Origin: Arcuatula senhousia
Taxonomy: Eukaryota > Mollusca > Bivalvia > Mytilida > Mytilidae
DNA: 64,000 bases
Assembly: GCA_963971305.1 (NCBI GenBank)
Contig: OZ020314.1
Location: forward strand, 2,604,001-2,668,000
Reading direction: 5' to 3'
In this document: positions 1 to 10,992 of the stretch, piece by piece
How positions within the stretch are numbered: the first letter of the stretch is position 1
Layout: each line of letters begins with the position of its first letter
Translations under genes and position numbers: made by a program
The notes under the pieces: generated by a model
The model's database searches: none
Seen by the model: the letters and a program-made list of their open reading frames with translations, nothing else
Told to the model about the DNA's origin: nothing

Positions 1-240
1 AAGGGATATCTTGATGTAGTTTCTTACCTGGTTAACCATGGTGGGGATGTGAACCTCTGTACTGAGGATAATGAATCACCTCTGCATGCTGCATCATTGT
101 GGGGACATTATGATATTGTAAAATTCCTGCTTGAGAATGGAGGAAAAGTAAATAACGGGGAATCTCCAATTGGTGTAGCAATAGAATCAAGACGTTTAGA
201 CATTGTAGAACTTTTACAACAACACCAATCTGTCGATTGA
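1..240 (+). CDS. C-terminal end of an ankyrin-repeat protein (partial)
   Basis: The frame is open from base 1 to a TGA at 238-240 (79 codons), so the 5' part lies outside the window. The translation shows two to three ankyrin repeats: GYLDVVSYLVNHGGDVN, then SPLHAASLWGHYDIVKFLLENG, then a degenerate SPIGVAIESRRLDIVELL, ending shortly after. The helix-turn-helix pattern with LH/VA, G-HYDIV and LLENG positions is diagnostic of ankyrin repeats, which are protein-binding scaffolds. Nothing identifies the N-terminal domains, so the family cannot be named. Bivalve genomes contain very many such genes and the function is unknown. There is no start codon within the window; a GTG at 49 is only an internal valine. 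Confidence 0.85.
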   Translation, partial: KGYLDVVSYLVNHGGDVNLCTEDNESPLHAASLWGHYDIVKFLLENGGKVNNGESPIGVAIESRRLDIVELLQQHQSVD

Positions 241-732
241 ATACTTATAGCATAAAGCTATTTTAGAGTGAGGATACAATTTATATATTGATGTTAAGTT
301 GTTTATCGCAAAAATGACAGGATAAAAACTGTGTAAGGTATTGGAACATGAATTTGTTTCTGATCGTTACAAACCTTTAATACTTTCATGTTACAAACCT
401 TTAATACTTTCATGTTTCACTTACATGATGTAAAGAAACTACACACCAAATCAAACACAGATTTATTGTCACATGTTTCTCATTCAGCATAAACTGAAAT
501 TATTGGTCACATTTTGATTATTTGAATTATTTATATTTTATGATTATATGAACAGTGTGAATCAATGACCGGTACTTATACACTTTTCAATTTTTTTTCA
601 AATACATATTTTGTACTTTAAGGAAAAAGTTATTGTAATTATTCTAACAATGTCATGAATGTATGCATAAAGTTATAGTAATTGTATACATATGATATAC
701 ACATATCACACTTTCTTGTACCTATATTGTGT
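241..732. other. 3' flank of the ankyrin gene, no gene seen
   Basis: AT-rich sequence that probably includes the 3' UTR. A 22-bp phrase (ACAAACCTTTAATACTTTCA plus TG) occurs twice in tandem at about 369-412. I see no convincing coding frame and no clear polyadenylation signal close to the stop codon. Confidence 0.4.
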
Positions 733-1250
733 TACCTATTGTGACCTTTGATAGTCTGTGTGCTGTATTTATTGTAACAATATACTCATGGAAAAAAGAA
801 ATCAAATGTACCAAAATTATTCTAATGAGAAAATCTTGAAAATACAACTACCGAGTTGATTTTTTTACTGAATGTGAAGTGGATGATGAAGATAATTTTG
901 GGTTAAAATCTGAAACTATTCGATTTTCAGTTTCTGATATTTTTTCTACATCAAAAATGAAAAAGCACCCAAAAATTTCAGTTTTTTTAATTTCACCCAC
1001 TTATAACATGATGATAAAACAAATTGATGTTGATTTTATAGTGTAAGATTGTGGTTTCAAGATTGACACTACCTAATTTCAAGATATTCTGTATCATAGC
1101 ACTGTTCATGTACACATGTTTTTTGATAAGCTTTTATTAAGGACTTTATTGTAACAATACATATGTACATAACAACCAAGGTTTTGAAGTAAGAACATTA
1201 TTGTAACAGTACATATTTACATATTAACAAAGGTTTTAAATTGAGGACTT
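733..1250 (+). repeat. Duplicated segment A, copy 1, ending in two 52-bp satellite units
   Basis: 733-1040 is repeated with divergence at 2909-3240; shared phrases include AACAATATACTCATGGAAAA and TCTGATATTTTTTCTACA. From about 1139 two units of the 52-bp satellite follow (TTTATTGTAACAATACATAT ... CCAAGGTTTTGAAGTA). In copy 2 the same order holds, segment then satellite, so segment and array were duplicated together. Confidence 0.75.
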
Positions 1251-1274
1251 TATTGTTATTGTTCGGTAGTTTTG

Positions 1275-2295
1275 TTATTATGTCTCCCCTTCCCAGAAGG
1301 GGGAGACATATTGTTTTTGTGTCAGTTCTTCTTCTTCTTCTTCTTCTTCTCATACAAAGCGTGTCCGGACCATAACTTTTTTATCCTTTGAGATAGGGCT
1401 TTGATATTTGGCATGTGGATGTATCACCATGAGACAATGTGTCCCAAACCAGAATGACCTTCATATGACCTTGACATTTGACCTCAAGGTCAAATTAATG
1501 CTAATTTTTCATCCAAAGTGTTCCGGGCCATGATTTTTTTGTTCTTTGACATAAGGCTTTGATATTTGGCATGTGGATGTATCACCATGAGACGATGTGT
1601 CACGTACCAGAATGAAATTCATATGACCTTGTCCTTTGACCTCAAGGTTAAATTAATGCTAATTTTACATGGAAAGTGTGTCTGTGCTATAACTTTTTTT
1701 GTTCTTTGGCATAGGGCTTTAATATTTAACATGTTGATGTATTACCATGAGGTTATGTGTGGCGTACCAGAATGACCTCATATTACCTTGACCTTTGACA
1801 TCAAGGTCAAATTAAAGCAAATTTTACATGCAAAGTGTGTCCTGGTCATAACTTTTTATCCTTTGATATTTGGCATGTGGATGTTTCGCCATGAGACGAT
1901 ATGTCGCGTTCAAGAATGATCTTCATATGACCTTGACCTTTGACCTCAAGGTCAAATTAATGCTATTTTTACACATAAAACATGTGTGGGCCATATTTAT
2001 CTTAATCCTATTCAAAAGGCTTTGAATTTTTACATTTTAATGTTTCATCATGGGAACAATGTGTCACCAACCTTAATGACTTTGACCTGTGACTTCAATG
2101 TCAAATAACTGCTTATTTGACATGCAAAGCCTTCCAGGCCATAACTTTTGTTCTTCTTTGAAATAGGGCTTTAGAATGTAAATGTATCATTATTAAAAGA
2201 AATGTTGTACAATGTATGTCATTGTGACTTTGACCTTTTGACCTCAAGATTCAAGGAAGGGGAGACATCAGTTTTAGTGCGCTAAAACAGTTTTT
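1275..2295 (+). repeat. Bivalve ~158-bp tandem repeat, about six units
   Basis: Six degenerate units run one after another. Each has a CATAACTTTTTT block, GGCTTTGATATTTGGCATGT, CACCATGAGACGATGTGT, and CCTTTGACCTCAAGGTCAAA near its end. The block opens with a perfect hairpin (GTCTCCCC/GGGGAGAC near 1281-1308) and closes with GGGGAGACAT and a second hairpin (GTTTTAG/CTAAAAC, about 2270-2289). I recognise the unit as a very common mollusc intergenic repeat. No protein is encoded; a short ORF at 1566-1775 merely crosses the units. Confidence 0.7.
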
Positions 2296-2319
2296 CCTAA
2301 TTACCTTTATTTACAGAAC

Positions 2320-2900
2320 ATATGTACATAATTACCAAGGACTTTATTGTAACAATACATATGTACATCATCACCAAGGTTTTGAAGTCAGAACTTTATT
2401 GTATCAATACAAATGTACATAATAACCAATATTTTGAAGTAAGGACTTTATTGAAACAATACATATGTACATAATAACCAAGGTTTCGAAGTAAGGAATT
2501 TTTTTAACAAAACATATGTACAGAATCACCAAGGTTTTGAAGTAAAAACTTTATTGTAACAATACATATGTACATAATAACCAATATTTTGAAGTAAGGA
2601 CTTTTTTGTAACAAAACATATGTACATGATAACCAAGGTTTTGAATTAAGGGATTTATTGTTACAATACAAATGTACATAATCACCAAGGTTTTGAAGTT
2701 AGGGCTTTATTGTTTCAATATATATGCACATAATATATTAATAACAAAGGTTTTGAAGTAAGGACTTCTTTGTAACAATACATATGTACATACTTACCAA
2801 GGTTTTGAAGTAAGGAGTTTTTTTGTAACAATACATATGTACATAATAGCATAGGTTTTGAAGAAAGGAGGTTGTTTTTGTAACAATACATATGTACATA
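2320..2900 (+). repeat. 52-bp satellite, first block
   Basis: About eleven degenerate tandem units of 52 bp with the core ACATATGTACATAATAACCA then AGGTTTTGAAGTAAGGACTT. The block is separated from the main array by the duplicated segment at 2909-3240. Confidence 0.85.
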
Positions 2901-2908
2901 TATATTGT

Positions 2909-3240
2909 TACCTATTGTGACCTGTGATAGTCTTTGTACTGTATTTATTGTAACAATATACTCATGGAAAAAGGAAACTGCATCTTATGGGAAATTAATT
3001 GTACCCACATTTCTTTTAATCAGAAAATGTTCAAAAATACAACAATCGAGTTAATTTTTTTTATTGAATGTCAAGTGGATGAGACAGATCATTTTTGGGT
3101 TGAAATCTGAAACTTTTCAATTTTCAGTTTCTGATATTTTTTCTACACCAAAAATGAAAAAGCACCAAAATTTAAGCTGTTTAATTTCAATCACTTAAAG
3201 GAAAAACGTTTTTGGTGAAATCCAGATGATAAAACTTAAT
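2909..3240 (+). repeat. Duplicated segment A, copy 2
   Basis: A diverged direct copy of 733-1040 that carries small insertions relative to copy 1. It lies between two blocks of the 52-bp satellite. Confidence 0.75.
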
Positions 3241-3254
3241 TGATGTTTACTTTA

Positions 3255-5866
3255 TTATAACAATACATATATACATAATAACCAAGGTTTTGAAGTAAGG
3301 ACTTTATTGTAACAATACATATGTACATAATAATCAAGGTTTTGAAGTAAGGACTTTATTGTAACACTATATATGTACATAATAACCAAGGTTTTGAAGT
3401 AGGGACTTTATTGTAACAATACATATGTACATAATCACCAAGATTTTGAAGTAAGGACTTTAATTTATTGTAACAATACATATGTACATAATAACCAAGG
3501 TTTTGAAGAAAAGACTTTATTGTTACAATACATAAGTACATAATAACCAAGGTTTTGAAGTAAGGAGTTTTTTGTAACAATACATATGTACATAATAACC
3601 AAGGTTTTGAAGTAAGTAGTTGTTTGTAACAATACATATGTTCTTAATAACCAAGGTTTTGAAGTAACAACTTTATTGTAACAATACATATGTACATAAT
3701 AACCAAGGTTTTGAAGTAAGGAGTTTTTTGTAACAATACATATGTACATAATAACCAAAGTTTTGAAGTAAGGACTTTATTGTAACACTATATATGTACA
3801 TAATAACCAAGGTTTTGAAGTAGGGACTTTATTGTAACAATACATATGTACATAATCACCAAGATTTTGAAGTAAGGACTTTAATTTATTGTAACAATAC
3901 ATATGTACATAATAACCAAGGTTTTGAAGAAAAGACTTTATTGTTACAATACATAAGTACATAATAACCAAGGTTTTGAAGTAAGGAGTTTTTTGTAACA
4001 ATACATATGTACATAATAACCAAGGTTTTGAAGTAAGTAGTTGTTTGTAACAATACATATGTTCTTAATAACCAAGGTTTTGAAGTAACAACTTTATTGT
4101 AACAATACATATGTACATAATAACCAAGGTTTTGAAGTAAGGAGTTTTTTGTAACAATACATATGTACATAATAACCAAGGTTTTGAAGTAACAACTTTA
4201 TTGTAACAATACATATGTACATAATAACCAAGGTTTTGAAGTAAGGAGTTTTTTGTAACAATACATATGTACATAATAACCAAAGTTTTGAAGTAAGTAG
4301 TTGTTTGAAACAATACATATGTACATAATAACCAAGGTTTTGAAGTTAGGACTTTATTGTAACAATACATATGTACATAATAACCAAGGTTTTGAAGTTA
4401 GGACTTTATTGTAACAATACATATGTACATAATAACCAAGGTTTTGAAGTAACAACTTTATTGTAACAATACATATGTACATAATAACCAAGGTTTTGAA
4501 GTAACAACTTTACTGTAACAATACATATGTACATAATGACCAAAGTTTTGAAGTAAGGACTTTATTGTAACACTATATATGTACATAATAACCAAGGTTT
4601 TGAAGTAGGGACTTTATTGTAACAATACATATGTACATAATCACCAAGATTTTGAAGTAAGGACTTTAATTTATTGTAACAATACATATGTACATAATAA
4701 CCAAGGTTTTGAAGAAAAGACTTTATTGTTACAATACATAAGTACATAATAACCAAGGTTTTGAAGTAAGGAGTTTTTTGTAACAATACATATGTACATA
4801 ATAACCAAGGTTTTGAAGTAAGTAGTTGTTTGTAACAATACATATGTTCTTAATAACCAAGGTTTTGAAGTAACAACTTTATTGTAACAATACATATGTA
4901 CATAATAACCAAGGTTTTGAAGTAAGGAGTTTTTTGTAACAATACATATGTACATAATAACCAAGGTTTTGAAGTAACAACTTTATTGTAACAATACATA
5001 TGTACATAATAACCAAAGTTTTGAAGTAAGTAGTTGTTTGAAACAATACATATGTACATAATAACCAAGGTTTTGAAGTTAGGACTTTATTGTAACAATA
5101 CATATGTACATAATAACCAAGGTTTTGAAGTTAGGACTTTATTGTAACAATACATATGTACATAATAACCAAGGTTTTGAAGTAACAACTTTATTGTAAC
5201 AATACATATGTACATAATAACCAAGGTTTTGAAGTAACAACTTTACTGTAACAATACATATGTACATAATGACCAAGGTTTTGAAGTAACAACTTTACTG
5301 TAACAATACATATATACATACTAACCAAGGTGCTGAAGTAAGGAGTTTTTTGTAACAATACATATGTACATAATAACCAAGGTTTTGAAGTTAGGACTTT
5401 ATTGTTACAATACATATGTACATAATAACTAAGGTTTTTAAGTTAGGACTTTATTGTAACAATACATATGTACATAATAACCAAGGTTTTGAAGTAAGGA
5501 CTTTATTGTAACAATAGTGAATACATATGTACATAATGACCAAGGTTTTGAACTAACAACTTTACTGTAACAATACATATGTACATAATAACCAAGGTTT
5601 TGAAGTTAGGACTTTATTGTAACAATACATATGTACATAATAACCAAAGTTTTGAAGTAAGGACTTTATTGTAACAATATATATGTACATAATCAACAAA
5701 GTTTTGAAGTAAGGACTTTATTGTAACAATACATATGTACATAATAACCAAGGTTTTGAAGTTAGGACTTCATTGTAACAATACATATGTACATAATAAC
5801 CAAGGTTTTGAAGTAAGGACTTTATTGTAACATTACATATGTACATAATAACCAAGGTTTTGAAGC
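3255..5866 (+). repeat. 52-bp satellite, main array with higher-order copies
   Basis: About fifty units of 52 bp. A block starting near 3340 recurs with the same variants 421 bp and 1,206 bp later (3356, 3777 and 4562 are equivalent positions), including the distinctive CACTATATATGTACAT variant and the extra TTTAATTTATTG. This shows recent multi-unit duplication. Reverse-strand ORFs of about 100 codons here are a by-product, because three units (156 bp) make a 52-residue periodic frame. Confidence 0.92.
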
Positions 5867-6440
5867 ATCACCTGTTATAATGGAATTCCAATGATGGAGA
5901 ATTTTAATGTATGAAAAAAGATTGGGGAAATAAATGTTTGAGTTTGTTATATTCCAATATGACCATTTTGGATGGTTTTTAAAATAGCTGTTTGTACACT
6001 TCTTTGTGGTATTTGTTTAAACATAAGATATTCCACAAAGTTTAAGTAACACGTTGTGGTATTTTCAAAATTGTTACTTGAAAGCATCATTTAATCAGAT
6101 CATTAAATGAACTTATTCTTAAACAAAGAATAATTCATATTGTGTTTTGATCATATACATTCCTCTTGTATCTTTTTCTATATTTATAGAATATGTTTAG
6201 TCTGACAATGTAGTTATTATTTTATAGTTTCTTGTTGAAATTGTTGTAATTTGATTTTGATTCAAAACATATTTTTGGTAGTTTATTATTGTTATTCTCA
6301 GAGCAAACAATGATTATAAAGTATCCATTGCTTAGTGTTAAAATGATTTGTTTATTATTTACTTGTTCAAATTGATTAGTCGAAGATGTTATCCATAATT
6401 TTTGGCCGGATTTCACTGGCTGAAAAATCCGGGTTATAAA
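5867..6440. other. AT-rich intergenic stretch, no gene seen
   Basis: The satellite stops at about 5866 (…TTTGAAGCATCACC). The rest is unique-looking AT-rich DNA with no frame showing recognisable protein sequence. Confidence 0.4.
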
Positions 6441-6444
6441 ATGG

Positions 6445-6960
6445 TGAATGTTGGGCGGGCGGTGGGCGGCGGGCGGGGAAGAAATTTTCGTAACAGTTTT
6501 ATCAGCAAATACTTATCACAGCCACTTGAAATTTGATATACAGTATATCAGGGTGGGGTCCCATAACATGGGATGCGAATTCATGTCTGTCGCTCACCCA
6601 CTTCCTGTTTACCAACTAGTAAGTTCATTTTTGACAATAATGTCCAATAGTAGAAAATTTTCGTAACAGTTTTCTCAGCAGCTATTTATCACAGCCACTT
6701 GATATTTAGTATACAGCATCAGGGTGAGGTCCCATAACGTGGGATGCGATTTCTATTCTGTCGCTCACCTACTTCCTGTTTACTGACTTAGTTCATTTTT
6801 GACAATAATGTCCAATAGTAGAAAATTTTCATAACATTTTTCCTAGCAATTACTAATCACAGCCTCTTGATATTTGGCTACAGCATCAACATGGGCTCCC
6901 ATAATATGGAATGTGATTTCAGGTCTGTCGCTCACCTACTTCTTTTTAAACGAAATCCGT
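6445..6960 (+). repeat. ~172-bp tandem repeat, three units
   Basis: Three units begin near 6480, 6653 and 6824 with AAATTTTCGTAACAGTTTT-like sequence. They share GTCCCATAACATGGGATGCG, CTGTCGCTCACC-ACTTCCTG and AATGTCCAATAGTAGAAAA. A relative in the opposite orientation seems to lie at about 31020-31090 (ACAGGAAGTAGG ... ACATGGGACC). Confidence 0.7.
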
Positions 6961-7124
6961 CCATTTCTGTCTTTGACCCATTTTATAAAATGTTTGAATT
7001 ATTTCATAAATACAAAAAGTTTTTTTTTTTAAATAAAAAGTCCAGCCTTATCATCATTCACATTAAATGTTTGCACTGGCTTTGTTTAATTGTAGTTTGT
7101 ACCTATTATTTATATTTCGCTTAA

Positions 7125-7985
7125 TAAAATTATATTTAGATTTTGTTGTCTACTTTTGCCTTATAAACTTTTAGATCACCTGGCTATTGCCATCACTTTG
7201 TTTCCCTTTTCAAACATTAGACACATGGACACATTACTTCTTTATTTTACAATTGACTATAAAACCTTGAGAGAAAAAAATAGCATTGGGGGTTAAAGTG
7301 ATCAGCAACAATTTTGAAGAAGATTTGACAAACTATGAAAGATTTATTGTCCTCTATGTATTTTCCCCAAATTTGACACTTTTTAGATCAACTAGTCAAA
7401 TCCCATGTGAGATCTACCATCTGTACGTAAGTCTTCAGTAGTTGTCTGAATATTTTTCAAAACCTTCTTTGAATTAACTGAACCAATTTACCTTAAATTT
7501 AATGATAAAAAACAAACTATCTTCATTTTAAAACAGAATCGATGAAAATATTATGACTTATAATGGCTTATAACTCAGCAATTTGAATTGAGAAAAAACG
7601 ACAAACTTGTAGCTCACCCGAAGGTTCATGTGATCTATTGCCATAACTTGGCAACTCTCGTCGTTGTTAACATGTTATAAAAATTCATGAAACTACTTAA
7701 GGGATTGCTTTGAAACTTGTACACATCATCAATAGGATTACAAAAATTGGTGACTGCCTACCGAAAAAACATTGCCACCATTGCTAAAAGTAAAACAGGT
7801 GGCCAGACCCCAGTTTTTGGCTTATTGATTCAAAATATAATAGAAAGAGAAATGCAAACTTCTTAAGCTTGAGAAGTTCTACTAAAGTCCACAATGAGTT
7901 GAAGTTTTAGGATGACCCCTTATATGGATTATGGCCCTTTGCAGGCGAACAAAATGATTTAAGCCTATATAATGGAAACTATTGC
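7125..7985. other. Intergenic, no gene seen
   Basis: Degenerate AT-rich sequence. TTTAGATCA-like phrases and CACCCGAAGGTTCATGTGAT look like pieces of dispersed repeats. No coding frame is supported until the reverse transcriptase relic starts near 7990. Confidence 0.35.
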
Positions 7986-7989
7986 GGAT

Positions 7990-9110
7990 AGAGTTGTTGT
8001 TATTCTAAAAATGGTGCCAATCAAATGTGGATCCTGAAGGATTCGAAAGAACAGATGGAGATTATTAACTCTAAATCAGTTTCATCTTGTAACAGCATCA
8101 AGACATTCGGTTTCTCCACACTTTACACTTCTATTCCACATGAACAACTGAAATCACGACTGGCACAGCTGATTAAACGCAGCTTTTTCAAAAAGAATGG
8201 AAAACGCAGGTACAAATATCTTGTAGTCGATTATACCAAGACTTACTTTGCCATCAATAAGTCTAAGAAAAAGAACAAATTTACAGAAGACCAAATAATC
8301 GACATGCTCAACTTTCTTATTGACAACATATTTGTTCAGTTTGGTGGACGTGTTTTTTTAGCAAACAATCGGGATTCCAATGGGCACTAATCGTGCACCT
8401 TTGCTTGTTGATTTGTTTCTTCATTCATATGAAGCAGACTTCTTACAATCCCATCCAGACAAAAAAGACAGTATACTAGCTCTCTCTTTCAACCTCACGT
8501 TCAGTTATATTGATAATGTCCTTTCACTTAACAATCCTCGATTTGGTGACTTTCTCCATCTCATATATCCCCAGGAGCTTTAGGTAAAGGACACAACGGA
8601 TTCCAGGAAGTCTGCTTCATATTTAGATCTACATCTCGAAATTGACTCTAAAGGAAGACTTTCAACAAGGCTCTATGATAAACGTGATGACTTCAACTTT
8701 CCAATCGTCAACTTTCCCTTCTTGTGTAGCAACATTCCGTCCGCTGCAGCTAATGGAGTTTACGTTACACAATTAATTCGTTACTCCAGAGCTTGTGGAA
8801 ATTACACCGACTTCTTTGGCAGGGCGTCACGTTTGGCACTGAAATTGCTAACTAACACAGGGATATGTTGCTCCTTGGTTGGTGTCTTCACTCAAGAGCA
8901 CCCGAGTTCACTCTTGATACGACTTGAGCTCGCGTTGTTGAGTTGTATTTGGTTGATTTTGTGTTTTGTGTTTCCTCGTGCTGTTCTTGTTCATGTTTAC
9001 CGTTTTTGTCGTTCCCCTTTTGGACATTTGACACTGGAATGCCATATCCAACAATATCGGTCATAATCAAGTTACATAAATCTGCTAAAATACAAAATAC
9101 TGGTTGCCGA
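7990..9110 (+). pseudogene. Penelope-type reverse transcriptase relic
   Basis: Broken frames give a reverse transcriptase in order. There is an N-terminal QMWILKDSKE..., then FSTLYTSIPHEQLKSRL (finger motif, 8110-8160), then MGTNRAPLLVDLFLHSYEA (8380-8440), then YIDNVLSL (8505-8530), where the catalytic YIDD has become YIDN. SASYLDLHLEID, LYDKRDDFNFPIVNFPF and YVTQLIRYSRACGNY follow. The STLYTSIPH, GTN-APLL and YIDD signature is that of Penelope-like or closely related non-LTR elements common in marine invertebrates. At least two frame breaks (near 8385 and 8583) and the lost catalytic Asp make it dead. A dimeric hammerhead repeat follows immediately downstream. Confidence 0.7.
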
Positions 9111-9326
9111 ATTACCTTGAACTGGTAACAGCTATTGCTTGCTCTAATGCTCTTTAAATTTTCTGTTTAAATTTCAAAATTGTCTAAACCCTAAGGTTCT
9201 TCCTACCCCAGACATAGGTTGAATATCTTAGTAATAATTTGGTTCCCCAGTTTGGTATGTTTGGTTATACTGTTCTATGCTCTTCATATTCATACAGTGT
9301 TTGGCATTTTTAATATTTTTGGTAGA

Positions 9327-9370
9327 GCGCCTCTGATGAATCTTGAATAGACGAAACGCGCGTCAGGCGT
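9327..9370 (+). ncRNA. Type I hammerhead ribozyme motif, copy 1 (one mismatch)
   Basis: Core CTGATGA (9333-9339), stem II AUC/GAC with loop UUGAAUA, GAAA, a very short stem III ACGCGCGU, then the cleavage triplet GUC (end 9364). Stem I pairs GCGCCT with AGGCGT. Position 10.1 is A instead of G, so the first stem II pair is lost and activity may be reduced. Confidence 0.7.
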
Positions 9371-9684
9371 AGCAAAATTTATTGTCTGGAACTTTGTTGT
9401 CATTTGTATTTCGAACATACGTGAAGGTTAGCACTGCTGGTGGAGTTTAAAATCCCAGAGGTTAGCCCTCTCCGGCACCAACACTTTTGTGTTGGAAAAT
9501 ACATCAAACCTTTAAATTATCCGTTTGAATTTCAAAATTGTCTAAACCCTAAGGTTCTTCCTACCCCAGACATAGGTTGAATATCTTAGTAATAATTTGG
9601 TTCCCCAGTTTGGTAATTTTGGTTATACTGTTCTATGCTCTTCATATTCATACAGTGTTTGGCATTTTCGATATTTTTGGTAGA

Positions 9685-9728
9685 GCGCCTCTGATGAGTC
9701 TTGAATAGACGAAACGCGCGTCAGGCGT
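9685..9728 (+). ncRNA. Type I hammerhead ribozyme motif, copy 2 (intact core)
   Basis: All core positions are present: CTGATGA (9691-9697), stem II GUC/GAC, GAAA, minimal stem III ACGCGCGU, cleavage triplet GUC ending at 9722, and stem I GCGCCT/AGGCGT. The almost loop-less stem III is typical of animal type I hammerheads, which are thought to work best as dimers. Confidence 0.8.
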
Positions 9729-9810
9729 AGCAAAATTTATTGTTTGGAACTTTGTTGTCATTTGTATTCCAAAGATTAATATTATTTATTTTACAAAATT
9801 AATTGATTTA

Positions 9811-9879
9811 AATCTCGACACCACCTCTCCTGGCAAGACGACGGATGGCTCGCTTAGTGATACCCTTGATATTATCACG
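9811..9879 (-). pseudogene. Histone H4 internal fragment (23 codons)
   Basis: Read on the minus strand, 9879 to 9811 gives [20 protein letters not shown] followed by VEI. This matches the invariant histone H4 core ([21 protein letters not shown]...) at about 20 of 23 residues. The similarity stops abruptly on both sides: the KRHRKVL stretch is missing upstream and a stop codon follows the downstream end. It is therefore a captured or decayed fragment, not a working histone gene. The repeat dimer ends 35 bp away. Confidence 0.75.
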
Positions 9880-10034
9880 CTTTTAATCGTAAAAAAAATA
9901 TAATTTTACAAATTATTCATTTAAAATATACAAAATCTTCTTATTTACTTTGATAAATATATAAGATTTTAGAGTATTTTTAGTAAAAAAATATTGGCTT
10001 TAGGGAGTGTTCTATATAGGCACCTAGAGAAATA

Positions 10035-10242
10035 CTGTAAACCAATTAATTTTCGCGGCTACAAACTTTCGCGGAATCCTTAAAATGAACATTTTCACGG
10101 AGACAATCTTTCGCGGTTTCGTAATTCTCCATCATTACAACCTTTTCACTCAGACTGTTTCGCGGCTGTAAACTTTCGCGTATGCAAAGCTTCCGCGAAT
10201 CTCGCGAAAGTTTATAGCACGCGAAAATTAATTGGTTTACAG
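10035..10242. mobile_element. TA-flanked MITE, mariner-like (208 bp)
   Basis: Ends CTGTAAACCAATTAATTTTC and its reverse complement form a TIR of about 23 bp that continues imperfectly (GGCTACAAACTTTCGCGG against TGCTATAAACTTTCGCGA). TA flanks both ends (10033-10034, 10243-10244), as expected for Tc1/mariner-type insertion. TTTCGCG recurs inside. No ORF, so non-autonomous. Confidence 0.8.
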
Positions 10243-10733
10243 TAGTCTATTTTCTCTGATTTGTAGTATAAAGGACAAAATTTCACCTGGCACACTGCTG
10301 TGGTTACATTGTGTTCAAGGTGGCTAGACTAATTGAATTAATTCCCGCTGTGAGACGTGCGGAAGACAGGATGTTAATTGAATGACATGTATATTGTAAT
10401 ACCTGAACCGGTAGACATCTAATTAACAAGGGCATCTGTTTAAGAAATTAATTCTACCTTTACACTCTTATAATTAACTTTTAAATGAGTGATTCAAACG
10501 GAAAACCTGTGGAACAAAAATTACAGAAAAATAAAAAGTTGAAAAGAGAAATAGTGGTGTTTGTTTAACGTTACAACAAGTAGAAAGAAAATACGTAATA
10601 GTAATTAATTTTAACATAATTTGTAAAATCAATCTTATTTTATAATAATAGACTATTTTCATATTTCTGGGATGACTGATTATTTTAGTCCTTCTCAACA
10701 CTTTTTAGAGAGTTATCTTTTCCTCAGTGGGAC

Positions 10734-10742
10734 AAACAAAAA
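10734..10742. repeat. Left 9-bp target-site duplication of the Mutator-like element
   Basis: AAACAAAAA immediately precedes the left TIR and is repeated exactly at 29276-29284 immediately after the right TIR. Nine bp is the canonical Mutator/MULE length. Confidence 0.85.
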
Positions 10743-10805
10743 GAATCGTACTGTTTGCAGCTTTAGGGATAGCCGTCACGTGACGTCACTCTTCTACTGC
10801 GCATG
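10743..10805 (+). repeat. Left TIR of the Mutator-like element (63 bp)
   Basis: Begins GAATCGTACTGTTTGCAGC and ends CTTCTACTGCGCATG; every base matches the reverse complement of 29213-29275. It contains the palindromes GTCACGTGAC (10775-10784) and GTGACGTCAC (10780-10789), which resemble E-box and CRE/ATF sites. Confidence 0.95.
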
Positions 10806-10834
10806 GTAAAATATTTTCCTACATGTGCTTGATT

Positions 10835-10992
10835 GTAAACACGACAAAAATAAACAAATGTTGGACGGAAAAAGTCATTTTATTAAATTATAAATGTTAT
10901 AATGAAGATATTGTTAAACAACGCGTAAACACGACAAAAATAAACAAATGTTGGACGGAAAAAGCCAATTTATTAAATGTAAAAATGTTTTA
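10835..10992 (+). repeat. ~90-bp direct repeat next to the left TIR
   Basis: GTAAACACGACAAAAATAAA...ATGTTGGACGGAAAAAG occurs at 10835 and again at 10925, one unit of 90 bp, about 1.7 copies. Subterminal repeats are common in Mutator-like elements and may be transposase binding sites; that role is inferred only. Confidence 0.7.

Larger units (their letters stand above)
9150..9775 (+). mobile_element. Retrozyme-like dimeric repeat (358-bp unit)
   Basis: About 1.7 direct copies of a 358-bp unit. The segment with CTAAACCCTAAGGTTCTTCC, AACATTAGGTTGAATATCTT-like and CTTTGTTGTCATTTGTATT blocks occurs from 9155 and again from 9515. Each copy carries a hammerhead core, and the predicted cleavage points (after 9364 and after 9722) are exactly one unit apart. 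Metazoan retrozymes are non-coding elements of this size whose hammerheads flank each monomer and produce circular RNA. No protein is encoded; mobilisation would need a reverse transcriptase supplied in trans. Confidence 0.7.

Noticed and set aside
1566..1775. 69-codon ORF in the 1.3-2.3 kb repeat
   Set aside because: It crosses degenerate copies of a known non-coding mollusc repeat, with no protein-like features.
8722..9128. ORFs of 114, 60 and 61 codons around 8.7-9.1 kb as separate genes
   Set aside because: They are frame-shifted pieces or shadows of the decayed reverse transcriptase.
9811..9879. A working histone H4 gene
   Set aside because: Only 23 codons remain, ends are abrupt, and a stop codon follows the conserved part.
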